Notes: generated by a model from the letters alone, not told the origin. 64,000 nt of DNA from Streptomyces sp. NBC_00154 (GCF_026342835.1 NZ_JAPEMI010000001.1:3788501-3852500), one strand, 5' to 3'; shown: positions 50,818 through 59,853, counted from the stretch's first letter. Numbers and translations are program-made.

Positions 50818-52653
50818 ATGACTCAGCCGCCCCAGCCGCCCAACGAGCCGCCCCAGGGCGGGTTCGGCGCCCCGCAGGACCCCCCGCCCGGTGGGTTCGG
50901 GGCACCGGTCCCGCCGCCCGCCGACCCGTTCGGCAAGCAGCCGCCCACTCCGCCCGCGGGCGGATTCGGCGCCCCGCAGGCGCAGCCGCCCGCCGGTGGT
51001 TTCGGCGCTCCGCAGACCCCGCCCGCCGGTCCGCCGCAGCAGCCCGGTTACGGCTATCCGCAGCAGCCCGGTTACGGCTACCCGCCGGGTCCCCCGGCCG
51101 GACAGGGCCTGCCGCCCGGCCAGCCGCCGCAGCAGGGCTACGGATACGGCTACCCGACCGCCCCGATGCAGCCGCAGTACGCGCCGCCGCAGCAGGGCGG
51201 GAACGGCGGTAAAAAGTTCACCACGCAGATGCAGATCATCGTTGCCGCGGTGGTCGCCGTGGCAGTGATCATCGGTGGTGGAATCTTCCTCGCCTCCGGT
51301 GGCGACGACAAGAAGAACGAGGTGTCCACCGCCGGTCCCACCGGTGGGGACAAGGGGGGTGAGGGTAACGGCGGCGGTGATGGCGCGGAGAAGGCGCCGG
51401 CGAACGTCAAGTCCGCCGTTGCTTTCCAACTGCCGCAGCCGAAGGTGGACGACGTCACGACGGTCGACGGCTCCTGGCTGACCGACAAGGCGTATGTGAA
51501 GACCGGCGTCGACGAGATCGTCGGCTACGACAAGGACAAGGGCACCAAGCTCTGGTCCATTCCGCTGGAGGGCCAGCTCTGCGCCGCCTCCCGGCACATG
51601 TCGAAGGACTACAAGACGGCCATCGTCTTCGAGGCGGGCAAGCCGACCAAGGCGAAGAAGTACCCGCCGTGCAACCAGGTCGGTGGGATCGACCTGAACA
51701 CCGGAAAGCTGATGTGGAGCAAGCCGGTGACGGCCGCCACCAGCGGTGACGAGCCGGTCAGGTTCGACGAGGTCACGCTCAGCGGCTCCACGGTCGCCGC
51801 GGGCGGCACGGAGGGCGGCGCCGCCTTCGACCTGAACACCGGTGCCGAGCGCTGGAAGCCGAAGGCCGGCGCCGATGGCTGCTACGACAAGGGGTACGGC
51901 GGCGGCGACGCGCTCGCGGTGGTCCGCAAGTGCGGTACGTACGACAGCCCGCAGCTCGTCATCCAGGCGCTGAACCCGACGACGGGCGCCCCGCTCTCGT
52001 CGTTCAAGATGCCGCCCGGTGTCGCGTACGCGAGTATCGTCTCGACCAAGCCGCTGGTCGTCGCGGCGGATGTCGGCGACACCGCTGGTGACGGCAGTGG
52101 GATCTCGGACTTTTTTTCGCTCGACGCGTCAAGCGGCAAGCTCCTCACCAAGATTGCCGCGGACGGCGAGAAGTACGCCGCCCACTGCGGATCCACCGAG
52201 GTCGAGACCTGCCAGCAGGTGGTCGTCGGCAACAACCGGCTCTACCTGCCGACCGAGGAGCACGAGGGCACCGGCGAGTACGGCGACACCAACGAGATCG
52301 TCGCCTTCGACCTGACCACCGGCAAGCTCGTCGGAGACAAGGCCGACGCAGGTGACCGCTACACACTGTCCCCGGTGCGCATGGACGGCGGCAACGTCAT
52401 TGCCTACAAGGCGCCCCCGTACGACAAGGGCGGCCAGATCGTCAGCATTGACGGTGAAACCTTCAAGCAGACCGTCCTGATGGAGAACCCGGCGGACGAG
52501 GCCGTGCGTGATGCGGAGAGCGGCTTCTCTGCGGACTACTCCGAGATCCTCTACAAGGGCGGGCGTCTGTACCTGTCCAGCAGGACGCTGAGCAAGGCCA
52601 ATGGGTCCTTGGACGAGAAGCGCTACCTGGCGATGGCCTTCCGAACGGACTGA
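50818..52653 (+). CDS. Membrane-anchored PQQ-like beta-propeller protein, paralogue 3
   Basis: A 611-residue, more divergent member of the same architecture: low-complexity N-terminus (PPAGGFGAPQ repeats, PGYGYPQQ), one helix (QIIVAAVVAVAVIIGGGIFLA), then a propeller with blades such as YDKDKGTKLWSIPLEG, FDLNTGAERWKPKAGA and FDLTTGKLVGDKADAG. The ribosome-binding site is CCTCGAGG-type and unlike the leader of paralogues 1 and 2. A strong terminator follows 12 bases after the stop, so it ends the triplet. Confidence 0.8.
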   Translation: MTQPPQPPNEPPQGGFGAPQDPPPGGFGAPVPPPADPFGKQPPTPPAGGFGAPQAQPPAGGFGAPQTPPAGPPQQPGYGYPQQPGYGYPPGPPAGQGLPPGQPPQQGYGYGYPTAPMQPQYAPPQQGGNGGKKFTTQMQIIVAAVVAVAVIIGGGIFLASGGDDKKNEVSTAGPTGGDKGGEGNGGGDGAEKAPANVKSAVAFQLPQPKVDDVTTVDGSWLTDKAYVKTGVDEIVGYDKDKGTKLWSIPLEGQLCAASRHMSKDYKTAIVFEAGKPTKAKKYPPCNQVGGIDLNTGKLMWSKPVTAATSGDEPVRFDEVTLSGSTVAAGGTEGGAAFDLNTGAERWKPKAGADGCYDKGYGGGDALAVVRKCGTYDSPQLVIQALNPTTGAPLSSFKMPPGVAYASIVSTKPLVVAADVGDTAGDGSGISDFFSLDASSGKLLTKIAADGEKYAAHCGSTEVETCQQVVVGNNRLYLPTEEHEGTGEYGDTNEIVAFDLTTGKLVGDKADAGDRYTLSPVRMDGGNVIAYKAPPYDKGGQIVSIDGETFKQTVLMENPADEAVRDAESGFSADYSEILYKGGRLYLSSRTLSKANGSLDEKRYLAMAFRTD

Positions 52654-52665
52654 CCGCCCGACGCG

Positions 52666-52707
52666 CATGTGGGGGTGGAGCCCATCCGCCGCCTCCACCC
52701 CCACATG
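52666..52707. terminator. Bidirectional terminator, 15-bp stem
   Basis: Arms 52666-52680 and 52693-52707 pair perfectly around a 12-base loop, between the convergent propeller gene and the small secreted-protein gene. Confidence 0.8.
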
Positions 52708-52716
52708 TGCACGCTC

Positions 52717-53160
52717 TTAGACGCTGCTGTCGTCGAACGGCGGCTTCATATTGCTGGACCCGACGCAGGTCAGAATCTTGGACCCCTCCATCTGGCAGAG
52801 TTCAATCCGGGCGAGGGCAATCCAGCCGCCGGGGTTGGCGTAGCTAAATGCATCCCAGTGGGTACCCACGCCGGTGGAAACCTGGTGCAGGGGGAAGTAG
52901 TGGGTTCCGGCGTCCCCGTACGTGACCAGACGGACCGCGACGGAATGGCCGTCGGCGTCCCTGTCCTCCACGTACATGTACAGCGGGTCGAGCTTATAAG
53001 GGTTGACTTGCCAGCCAGCCTGTACCTTCGCGTATCCCCACGAGGTCGAGACGGAGGTGGCAGTGACGTTGGATGCGGCAGCGGCAGTGCCGGTGAACGC
53101 CGGGCCTGCCACCGCGGCGCATGCAGCCACTGTGACGAGCAAGGTCCTTTTCAGATGCAT
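52717..53160 (-). CDS. Small secreted protein of unknown function
   Basis: A 147-residue protein with a Sec signal peptide ending near TGTAAAASN (about residue 29). The mature domain has aromatic-rich strands (STSWGYAKVQAGWQVNPYKLD, YMYVEDRDADGHSVAVRLVTYGD) and two Cys (LCQMEGSKILTC) that may form a disulfide. It looks like a small extracellular beta-sandwich of unknown role. ATG 53160. The 259-base gap to the next gene holds its promoter; I see no further gene there. Confidence 0.75.
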   Translation of the reverse strand: MHLKRTLLVTVAACAAVAGPAFTGTAAAASNVTATSVSTSWGYAKVQAGWQVNPYKLDPLYMYVEDRDADGHSVAVRLVTYGDAGTHYFPLHQVSTGVGTHWDAFSYANPGGWIALARIELCQMEGSKILTCVGSSNMKPPFDDSSV

Positions 53161-53419
53161 GGATCCCCCCAGAAATTAATCTGCCGTTGTCGGCACGCAC
53201 CATACAACAGCGATGAATCGAACATGACGGAGCCTCAGCCCGGCCTGAGTGAAGGGAAAGTTGGTCATTCCGGGGGTCTTCTGCCTGGTAAGGGGCGCGC
53301 TACGTCGAACAAGCGTGTAGCTTGCCGGGTCAAAGGAGCCGGGGGCCGGGGCCTGTCGTCGGACCGGCGTCCGCCGCGCGACGCCTGGGTGTGGCTCCAT
53401 TGCTGCGGGGGGTAACTCG

Positions 53420-54115
53420 ATGGGCGTGCGGCTCATGGTGGTCGATGACCACAGACTGCTCGCCGAGGCGTTGGCCTCGGCGTTGAAATTGCGGGGTCAC
53501 CGGGTGCTCGCGGCGGCCGCGCCGACCGCCGGTGCGGCGGAACTCGTGGTGAGCAGAGCCCCGGAGGTCTGTCTGTTCGGTACGGCGGCACCCGCTGAAC
53601 CCGGGGCGTTCGACCCGATAGCCCGGATCAAGCGGGAGCGCCCGCAGGTGGCGGTGGTGGTGCTCGGACCGGTGCCGAGTCCGCGCGGGATCGCGGCGGC
53701 CTTCGCGGCCGGCGCCGCCGGGTATGTCAGGCACGACGAGCGGATAGAGGGCGTCGAGCGGGCGATGGTCAAGGCGCGGGCCGGCGAGGCGGCGATCGCG
53801 CCGCAACTGCTCCAGGGCGCCTTCGCCGAGCTGCTCAACCCGGCCGTCCAGCCGGACGACGAGGGGCAGCGGCTGCTGCGGATGCTCACCCCGCGCGAGG
53901 TCGAGGTCCTGGTGCGGGTCGCGGAGGGCGAGGACACCCGGCTGATCGCGGCCGGGATGCGGATCGCGCCGAGCACCGCGCGTACGCATGTGCAGCGGGT
54001 GCTGATGAAGCTGGGGGTCGGCTCACGGCTGGAGGCCGCGGCACTGGCGGCCCGCACCGGGCTGCTGGACCGCGCGGCGGTGGGCGGAACGACGAAGGGG
54101 CCGGACGCGGGGTGA
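53420..54115 (+). CDS. Orphan LuxR-type response regulator lacking phosphoacceptor Asp
   Basis: A 231-residue NarL/FixJ-type regulator. The receiver acidic pair (MVVDDHR, D9-D10) is kept, but the strand that should carry the phosphoacceptor reads EVCLFGTAAP, with Gly54 where Asp is expected. The HTH (LTPREVEVLVRVAEGEDTRLIAAGMRIAPSTARTHVQRVLMKLG) is intact. So it is probably phosphorylation-independent and controlled by level, ligand or a protein partner. No kinase gene adjoins. ATG 53420; the stop lies in the terminator loop. Confidence 0.88.
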   Translation: MGVRLMVVDDHRLLAEALASALKLRGHRVLAAAAPTAGAAELVVSRAPEVCLFGTAAPAEPGAFDPIARIKRERPQVAVVVLGPVPSPRGIAAAFAAGAAGYVRHDERIEGVERAMVKARAGEAAIAPQLLQGAFAELLNPAVQPDDEGQRLLRMLTPREVEVLVRVAEGEDTRLIAAGMRIAPSTARTHVQRVLMKLGVGSRLEAAALAARTGLLDRAAVGGTTKGPDAG

Positions 54116-54130
54116 CGTCCGGCCCCTTCG
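54093..54130 (+). terminator. Terminator overlapping the regulator stop codon
   Basis: Perfect 15-bp arms (54093-54107 and 54116-54130); the TGA of the response regulator (54113-54115) lies in the loop. Translating ribosomes would cover the 5' arm. Confidence 0.7.
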
Positions 54131-54673
54131 GGGCGGTGCGGAGACTGCTCAGGCGTCCGGGCCGACGTCGGCGGAGCCGTCCGGCGCCGGTGCCGGACGC
54201 AGGCTTCGGAGCTGTGGAGACGGTGACGACGGCCATGACCTCCGCACCGGCGACGAAGCCGACGATCGCGGAGACGAAGTTGGCGCCCTGGTCGGTCGGG
54301 ATGTCGATGACACCCTGCTCGTAGACCCAGAATTGACGCTCCTGTGAGCGCAGGCTGCTGCCGCGCTGCTCAAACACGTATGTGCGCTGCTCGAGCGCAA
54401 TGTTTCACAGGGTGCGTGCCGCACGCCCCCACCGGGTCAGAACCTGTTCCTGCGCGCGGTTGGCATACAGCCGGCATCGGCGCCCCATGCCTGCCTTCAC
54501 GCCAGGGAGCGTAAGGCCGGCTGCTCGGCGATTACCCGTGGATCGGGTCCACTTCACCCCTAAATGTTCGGGTCTGGAACGCGTGTGCGTCGACGAGGGC
54601 GGCCGGGCGCCCACTCATTGACGTGCGTGTTGGCTTGTGGTTTGTTGTGTGCGGTTATGTTTGGAGGAACCTG
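54131..54673. other. Gap with possible minus-strand small membrane protein remnant
   Basis: No gene can be firmly placed in this 540-base gap. On the minus strand, from ATG 54377 the frame reads QFWVYEQGVIDIPTDQG and NFVSAIVGFVAGAEVMAVVTV, which looks like a real protein start with one membrane helix. Downstream the frame becomes Arg-rich and runs into the response regulator on the other strand, while another frame ends PAPAPDGSADVGPDA with a stop at 54149. A frameshift near 54,220 would give an 80-residue protein. The rest holds the galT promoter side: TTGACG at 54618-54623 is the only -35-like hexamer seen. Confidence 0.3.
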
Positions 54674-55717
54674 GTGAAGAAGACGGTTACGACGCTCGCC
54701 GACGGCCGGGAGCTGCTCTACTACGACAGCCGCGACGACGTGGTCCGGGACGCCGTCGACCGGCGGCCGCTCGACGCCGTATCGACCTCCTCCGAAATCC
54801 GCCGCGACCCCCTCCTCGGGGACAGCGTCGCCATCGCCTCGCACCGTCAGGGCCGCACGTACCACCCGCCGGCCGACGAGTGCCCGCTCTGCCCGTCCCG
54901 GGACGGGCGGCTCAGCGAGATCCCCGACGACCAGTACGACGTGGTCGTCTTCGAGAACCGCTTCCCCTCGCTCGCCGGTGACTCCGGCCGCTGCGAGGTC
55001 GTCTGCTTCACCTCCGACCACGACTCGTCGTTCGCCGACCTCACCGAGGAGCAGGCGGCCCTGGTCCTCGACGCCTGGACCGACCGCACCGCCGAACTCG
55101 CCGAGTTCGAGCAGGTCAAGCAGGTGTTCTGCTTCGAGAACCGGGGCGCCGAGATAGGCGTGACGCTCGGCCATCCGCACGGGCAGATCTACGCGTACCC
55201 CTTCGTCACCCCGCGCACCGAGCTGATGCTCCGCTCGATGAAGGCGCACCGCGAGCGGACCGGTGGCAACCTCTTCGACGACATCGTGGCCCGCGAGCTG
55301 GCCGACGGCGATCGCGTGGTGCTGACCGGCGAGCACTGGGTGGCCTTCGTCCCGTACGCCGCGCACTGGCCGTACGAGGTGCATCTGCACCCGCGCCGGC
55401 GCGTTCCCGACCTGCGGGAACTCGACGAAGGGGCGCGCACAGAGTTCGCACAGATCTATCTGGAACTCTTGAGGCGATTCGACCGGATCTTCGGCCCCGG
55501 TGAGCCGCCGACCCCGTACATCGCGGCCTGGCACCAGGCGCCGTTCGGAGTCCCCGGGCGGGAGGAGTTCGGGCTTCACCTCGAGCTTTTCACCATCCGA
55601 CGTACCTCCGGCAAGCTGAAGTTCCTCGCGGGTTCCGAGTCCGGCATGAGTGTGTTCATCAACGACGTGCCGCCGGAGGCCGCGGCCCAGCGACTGCGAG
55701 AGGTAGCGAGCGAGTGA
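54674..55717 (+). CDS. galT: Galactose-1-phosphate uridylyltransferase
   Basis: A 347-residue enzyme of the Leloir pathway; it exchanges UMP between UDP-glucose and galactose-1-phosphate. The HIT-like active site is GVTLGHPHGQIYAYP (HPH), and the zinc-site Cys pair is in DECPLCPSRDG. GTG 54674 is preceded by GGAGG at eight bases. First gene of galT-galE-galK, each overlapping the next by four bases, as in S. lividans. No operator is obvious in the GT-rich upstream region. Confidence 0.95.
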   Translation: MKKTVTTLADGRELLYYDSRDDVVRDAVDRRPLDAVSTSSEIRRDPLLGDSVAIASHRQGRTYHPPADECPLCPSRDGRLSEIPDDQYDVVVFENRFPSLAGDSGRCEVVCFTSDHDSSFADLTEEQAALVLDAWTDRTAELAEFEQVKQVFCFENRGAEIGVTLGHPHGQIYAYPFVTPRTELMLRSMKAHRERTGGNLFDDIVARELADGDRVVLTGEHWVAFVPYAAHWPYEVHLHPRRRVPDLRELDEGARTEFAQIYLELLRRFDRIFGPGEPPTPYIAAWHQAPFGVPGREEFGLHLELFTIRRTSGKLKFLAGSESGMSVFINDVPPEAAAQRLREVASE

Positions 55718-56718
55718 GCAAGCCCCAGAGCGACCCCCGGCTCAGCCCCCGGAAGAAGTACCTGGTCACAGGCGGCGCCGGATATGTCGGCAGTGTGGTC
55801 GCCGCGCATCTTCTCGAAGCCGGTCACGAGGTGACCGTCCTCGACGACCTGTCGACCGGGTTCCGTGAGGGCGTCCCCGCCGGGGCCGAGTTCATCGAGG
55901 GCCGTATCCAGGACGCCGCGCGCTGGCTGGACTCCTCCTACGACGGGGTGCTGCACTTCGCCGCGTACTCCCAGGTCGGCGAGTCCGTCACCGACCCGGA
56001 GAAGTACTGGGTCAACAACGTCGGCGGATCCACCGCCCTGCTCGCCGCGATGCGTGACGCGGGTGTCCGCACCCTGGTCTTCTCCTCCACGGCCGCGACC
56101 TACGGCGAACCGGTCTCCAGCCCGATCACGGAGTCCGACCCGACCGCCCCCACCAACCCGTACGGCGCGACGAAGCTGGCCGTCGACCACATGATCACCG
56201 GCGAGGCGGCCGCGCACGGACTGGCCGCGGTCTCGCTGCGCTACTTCAACGTCGCCGGGGCGTACGGCAGCCACGGGGAGCGGCACAGCCCCGAGTCGCA
56301 CCTGATTCCGCTGGTCCTCCAGGTCGCGCTCGGCCGGCGCGAGTCGATCTCCGTCTACGGCGACGACTACCCGACCCCCGACGGCAGCTGCGTACGTGAC
56401 TACATCCACGTCGCGGACCTGGCCGAGGCCCACCTCCTGGCCCTGGACGCGGCCACCGCGGGCGAACACCTGATCTGCAACCTCGGCAACGGCAACGGTT
56501 TCTCGGTGCGCGAGGTCATCGAGACCGTCCGCAAGGTCACCGGCCACCCGGTCCCCGAGATCGCGGCCCCCCGCCGCGCCGGTGACCCGGCCGTGCTGGT
56601 CGCCTCCGCCACCACTGCCAGGGAGCGGCTCGGCTGGCAGCCGAGCCGTGCCGACCTGGCCGGAATCGTCTCCGACGCCTGGACGTTCGCCCGCCGAGAG
56701 GAGCCCACCGCGCCATGA
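55714..56718 (+). CDS. galE: UDP-glucose 4-epimerase
   Basis: A 334-residue extended SDR that interconverts UDP-galactose and UDP-glucose. TGGAGYVGSVVAAHLLEAG is the NAD motif, FSSTAATYGEP the Ser/Thr region, NPYGATKLAVD the catalytic YxxxK, and YGDDYPTPDGSCVRDYIHV is a family signature. GTG 55714. A charged leader (SKPQSDPRLSPRKK) precedes the domain. Middle gene of galTEK; its stop overlaps galK. Confidence 0.95.
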   Translation: MSKPQSDPRLSPRKKYLVTGGAGYVGSVVAAHLLEAGHEVTVLDDLSTGFREGVPAGAEFIEGRIQDAARWLDSSYDGVLHFAAYSQVGESVTDPEKYWVNNVGGSTALLAAMRDAGVRTLVFSSTAATYGEPVSSPITESDPTAPTNPYGATKLAVDHMITGEAAAHGLAAVSLRYFNVAGAYGSHGERHSPESHLIPLVLQVALGRRESISVYGDDYPTPDGSCVRDYIHVADLAEAHLLALDAATAGEHLICNLGNGNGFSVREVIETVRKVTGHPVPEIAAPRRAGDPAVLVASATTARERLGWQPSRADLAGIVSDAWTFARREEPTAP

Positions 56719-57881
56719 CCGACAACGCTGAGCTGGTCACCGCTTTCACCGAGCTGTACGGCACCGCCCCCGAAGGAGTCTGGGCGGCGCCCGGCCGGGT
56801 CAACCTGATCGGCGAGTACACCGACTTCAACGACGGCTTCGTGATGCCGCTCGCGCTGCCGCACACCGCGCGCGCGGCCGTCGCCCGCCGCACCGACGGC
56901 GAGCTGCGGCTGCACTCGACCGACGTGCCGGGCGGTGTCGTCCAGCTCCGCGTCGACGAGCTGGCCCCGCACTCCGGGCACGGCTGGGCGGCCTACCCGG
57001 CCGGCGTCGTCTGGGCGCTGCGCGAGGCGGGCCACCAGGTCACCGGCGCGGACATCCAGCTGACCTCGACCGTCCCCACCGGCGCCGGGCTCTCCTCGTC
57101 CGCCGCCCTCGAAGTGGTCACCGCGCTCGCGCTGAACGACCTCTTCGAGCTCGGCCTGTCCGCGTCCGAGCTGGCGGTGCTTGCGCAGCGCGCCGAGAAC
57201 GCGTTCGTCGGCGTGCCGTGCGGAGTCATGGACCAGATGGCGTCGGCCTGCTGCACCGACGGCCACGCCCTGCACCTCGACACCCGCGACCTCACCCAGC
57301 GCCAGGTCCCGTTCGACCTGTCCGCGCACGGTCTGCGGCTGCTGGTCGTCGACACCCGGGTCAAGCACGCGCTGGGCGACGGCGCGTACGCGGAGCGGCG
57401 GGCCGGCTGCGAGGCGGGCGCGCGGGCGCTCGGCATCGGGACGCTGCGCGATCTTCCGTACGACGGTCTCGGCGCCGCGCTCGACACCCTCGCCGAGTCC
57501 GGTGCCGACGAGTCGGTCGTGCGGTACGTACGCCATGTGGTCAGCGACAACGCGCGGGTGGAGCAGGTCATCGCGCTGCTCGACGCGGGCGATGTGCGCG
57601 CCGCCGGCCCCGTCCTCACGGCGGGCCATGTCTCGCTCCGTGACGATCTGCGGGTCTCCTGTCCCGAACTGGATCTGGTGGTCTCCGCGGCGAACGCGGC
57701 CGGGGCGCTGGGCGCGCGGATGACCGGCGGCGGCTTCGGCGGGTCGGCGATCGTGCTGGTGGAGGAGGCGGACACGGACGCGGTCACCAAGTCGGTGCTG
57801 GAGGCGTTCACTTCGGCGGGATACGCGGCGCCCGGGGTCTTTCCGGCGGTCCCGTCGGCAGGCGCCCGCCGCACCGGCTGA
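56715..57881 (+). CDS. galK: Galactokinase
   Basis: A 388-residue GHMP kinase that phosphorylates galactose. APGRVNLIGEYTDFNDGFVMPLAL is the galactokinase signature with the sugar-binding Glu and Asp, VPTGAGLSSSAALEV the phosphate loop and MTGGGFGGSAIVL motif III. ATG 56715, coupled to galE. Its stop lies nine bases from the convergent GNAT gene. Confidence 0.95.
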   Translation: MTDNAELVTAFTELYGTAPEGVWAAPGRVNLIGEYTDFNDGFVMPLALPHTARAAVARRTDGELRLHSTDVPGGVVQLRVDELAPHSGHGWAAYPAGVVWALREAGHQVTGADIQLTSTVPTGAGLSSSAALEVVTALALNDLFELGLSASELAVLAQRAENAFVGVPCGVMDQMASACCTDGHALHLDTRDLTQRQVPFDLSAHGLRLLVVDTRVKHALGDGAYAERRAGCEAGARALGIGTLRDLPYDGLGAALDTLAESGADESVVRYVRHVVSDNARVEQVIALLDAGDVRAAGPVLTAGHVSLRDDLRVSCPELDLVVSAANAAGALGARMTGGGFGGSAIVLVEEADTDAVTKSVLEAFTSAGYAAPGVFPAVPSAGARRTG

Positions 57882-57890
57882 GCCCGTCGG

Positions 57891-58334
57891 TCAGCCGAAG
57901 GTCTTCGTCAGGATGAACTCGGTGACACCGGGCGGGTAGTTGTCGACCCGCCCGATCACCTCGTACCCCCGCTTGCGGTAGAAGTCGGGGGCCTGGAACC
58001 CCCAGGTCTCCAGCCGGGAGCGGGTGCAGGCGCGGTCCGTCTCCGCCACCCGTTCGGCCTCGGCGAGCAGCTGCGAGCCGATGCCGGAGCCGCGATGCCG
58101 GTCATCGACCCAGAGCAGATCCACATGGAGCCAGTACGCCCAGGTGCGTCCGGTCAGCCCGCCGGCCAGCCCGCCTCGGCCGTCCATCGCCCAAACCTCC
58201 AGCGGGAGTTCGTGCTCGGCGGGCGTGGCGAGCAGGGCGCGGAGCTCCGGGGAGCGTTCCCTGTTGCTGTGGTGCAGCCGTTCACCCAGCAGAAGACGAC
58301 GATCTTTGTCTACTTCTGTCTCAAGACGAAACAT
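57891..58334 (-). CDS. GNAT-family N-acetyltransferase
   Basis: A 147-residue acetyltransferase. WVDDRHRGSGIGSQLLAEAERVA is the acetyl-CoA motif A and SRLETWGFQAPDFYRKRGYEVIG the following motif B. It probably acetylates a small amine or peptide amine; the substrate is unknown. ATG 58334 is chosen over ATG 58352 because the domain starts right after it. Convergent with galK. Confidence 0.85.
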   Translation of the reverse strand: MFRLETEVDKDRRLLLGERLHHSNRERSPELRALLATPAEHELPLEVWAMDGRGGLAGGLTGRTWAYWLHVDLLWVDDRHRGSGIGSQLLAEAERVAETDRACTRSRLETWGFQAPDFYRKRGYEVIGRVDNYPPGVTEFILTKTFG

Positions 58335-58599
58335 GAACCACACCCTAAACACCGAGGTCCATCAGTTCTGTGAATTACCTTCCGCTCCGGGCCCTCAGTC
58401 GTACGCTGATGCACAGCACCGGTGGGGGCCGGTGCTGATTCAGGGGTACGAGACAGTCGGGTACGACGCCCGGGGCGGGGTGGCAGTCTGCACACGGCGG
58501 CGGCCGTAGGGCTGAGGTTCACCCATCGCTCCGGGCGTCGTGCCCGCACCGGTCCGTCCCCGTCGGGGGGCCAGGGGGTGGCCCCGCACCAGACGCAGC

Positions 58600-59397
58600 A
58601 TGGGGGTGCCTGTGGTTCGTATCCGGGTTCTCGTGGTGGACGACCACCGCATTTTCGCCGAGTCGCTCGCGGCGGCCCTCGCGGCCGAGCCGGACGTCGA
58701 CGTGGCGGCGGCGGGCAGCGGTCCCGCCGCGCTGCGATGTCTGGAGCGGGCGGCCGCCGAAGGCCGTAGGTACGACGTGATACTCGTCGACGCCGAACTC
58801 GGCACCCTGTCGTCGGGCGGTGGACGCATGGCCTCGGGCCCGGTCCCGGTACCCGCACCGAACAGCGGCGAGAGCCCGCCGGTCGACGGGCTCTCGCTGG
58901 TCGCCGGCGTCCGTTCGGGCCAGCCGTCCGCCCGTACGGTGGTGCTCGCCGAGAAGGACGACCCACGCCGGGCTGCGCTCGCGCTGCAGGCCGGGGCGTC
59001 GGGCTGGGTCGCCAAGGACTGCTCGCTGCAACGGCTGCTCACGGTCATCCGGGGCGTGCTCCGCGACGAGACGCATCTTCCTCCTGCGCTGCTCACCGGT
59101 GTGCTGCGGGAGCTGACGGCGGCCCGCAAGCACCGCACCGAGAGCGAGCGGCTGGTCGAGTCGCTGACCCCGCGCGAGCGCGAGGTGCTGCGCTGCATGG
59201 TGGCTGGGCTGGGCCGCAAGGCGGTGGCGGAGCGGCTCTTCCTCTCCCCGCACACGGTGCGTACGCATATGCAGAACGTGCTGGGAAAGCTGGGCGTGCA
59301 CTCGACGCTGGCCGCCGTCGCGCTGGCCCGACGGGCGGGCGTCGGACCGGCCGAGCTAGCCGGGGATGTTGTCGAACGGGGCGGTCAACTGGCGTAG
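58600..59397 (+). CDS. LuxR-type response regulator with extended receiver loop
   Basis: A 265-residue NarL-family regulator. The receiver has VLVVDDHRIFAESLAAAL and an intact phosphoacceptor in YDVILVDAEL (D64). A Gly/Pro/Ser-rich insertion of about 30 residues follows the phosphoacceptor loop (SSGGGRMASGPVPVPAP), which is unusual. The HTH is LTPREREVLRCMVAGLGRKAVAERLFLSPHTVRTHMQNVLGKLG. No kinase is adjacent. ATG 58600; GTG 58615 is an alternative. Its end overlaps the convergent marR gene by 42 bases. Confidence 0.88.
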   Translation: MGVPVVRIRVLVVDDHRIFAESLAAALAAEPDVDVAAAGSGPAALRCLERAAAEGRRYDVILVDAELGTLSSGGGRMASGPVPVPAPNSGESPPVDGLSLVAGVRSGQPSARTVVLAEKDDPRRAALALQAGASGWVAKDCSLQRLLTVIRGVLRDETHLPPALLTGVLRELTAARKHRTESERLVESLTPREREVLRCMVAGLGRKAVAERLFLSPHTVRTHMQNVLGKLGVHSTLAAVALARRAGVGPAELAGDVVERGGQLA

Positions 59398-59853
59398 TAG
59401 CGAGGCCAGCTCACCACGCTGGTGACGGGAGAGTTCGCCCAGGATGGCACGCTCCTGGGCGAGCAGGCCGGCCAGCGACTGGTCGGCCTTGTCGCGCCCC
59501 TCGGGGGTGAGCCGGACCAGCACGCCCCGCCGGTCGCTGGGGTCGGGGAGCCGCTCGACCAGGTTCTTCTTGGTCAGCCGGTCGATGCGGTTGGTCATCG
59601 TGCCCGAAGTGACCAGCGTCTGGGTCAGCAGCTGGCCGGGGGAGAGCTGATACGGGGCACCGGCGCGGCGCAGCGACGTCAGTACGTCGAACTCCCACGG
59701 CTCAAGATTGTGTTCGGAGAACGCGATCCGGCGGGCCCGGTCGAGGTGGCGGGCGAGGCGCGAGACGCGGCTGAGCACCTCGAGCGGTTCCACGTCGAGG
59801 TCGGGGCGCTCGCGGCGCCATGCAGCGACCAGACGGTCGACCTCGTCCTCCAT
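59356..59853 (-). CDS. MarR-family regulator
   Basis: A 165-residue winged-helix regulator. LEPWEFDVLTSLRRAG and LSPGQLLTQTLVTSGTMTNRIDRLTKKNLVERLPDPSDRRGVLVRLTPEG give the helices and wing. No redox Cys is present in the N-terminal helix, so it likely senses a small ligand. ATG 59853. It is divergent from the methyltransferase gene across 88 bases that hold two related palindromes (59890-59917), which suggests repression of both. Confidence 0.9.
   Translation of the reverse strand: MEDEVDRLVAAWRRERPDLDVEPLEVLSRVSRLARHLDRARRIAFSEHNLEPWEFDVLTSLRRAGAPYQLSPGQLLTQTLVTSGTMTNRIDRLTKKNLVERLPDPSDRRGVLVRLTPEGRDKADQSLAGLLAQERAILGELSRHQRGELASLLRQLTAPFDNIPG

Noticed and set aside
54618..54646. A defined galT promoter
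   Set aside because: TTGACG is present but no acceptable -10 lies 16-18 bases downstream; listed only as a note.
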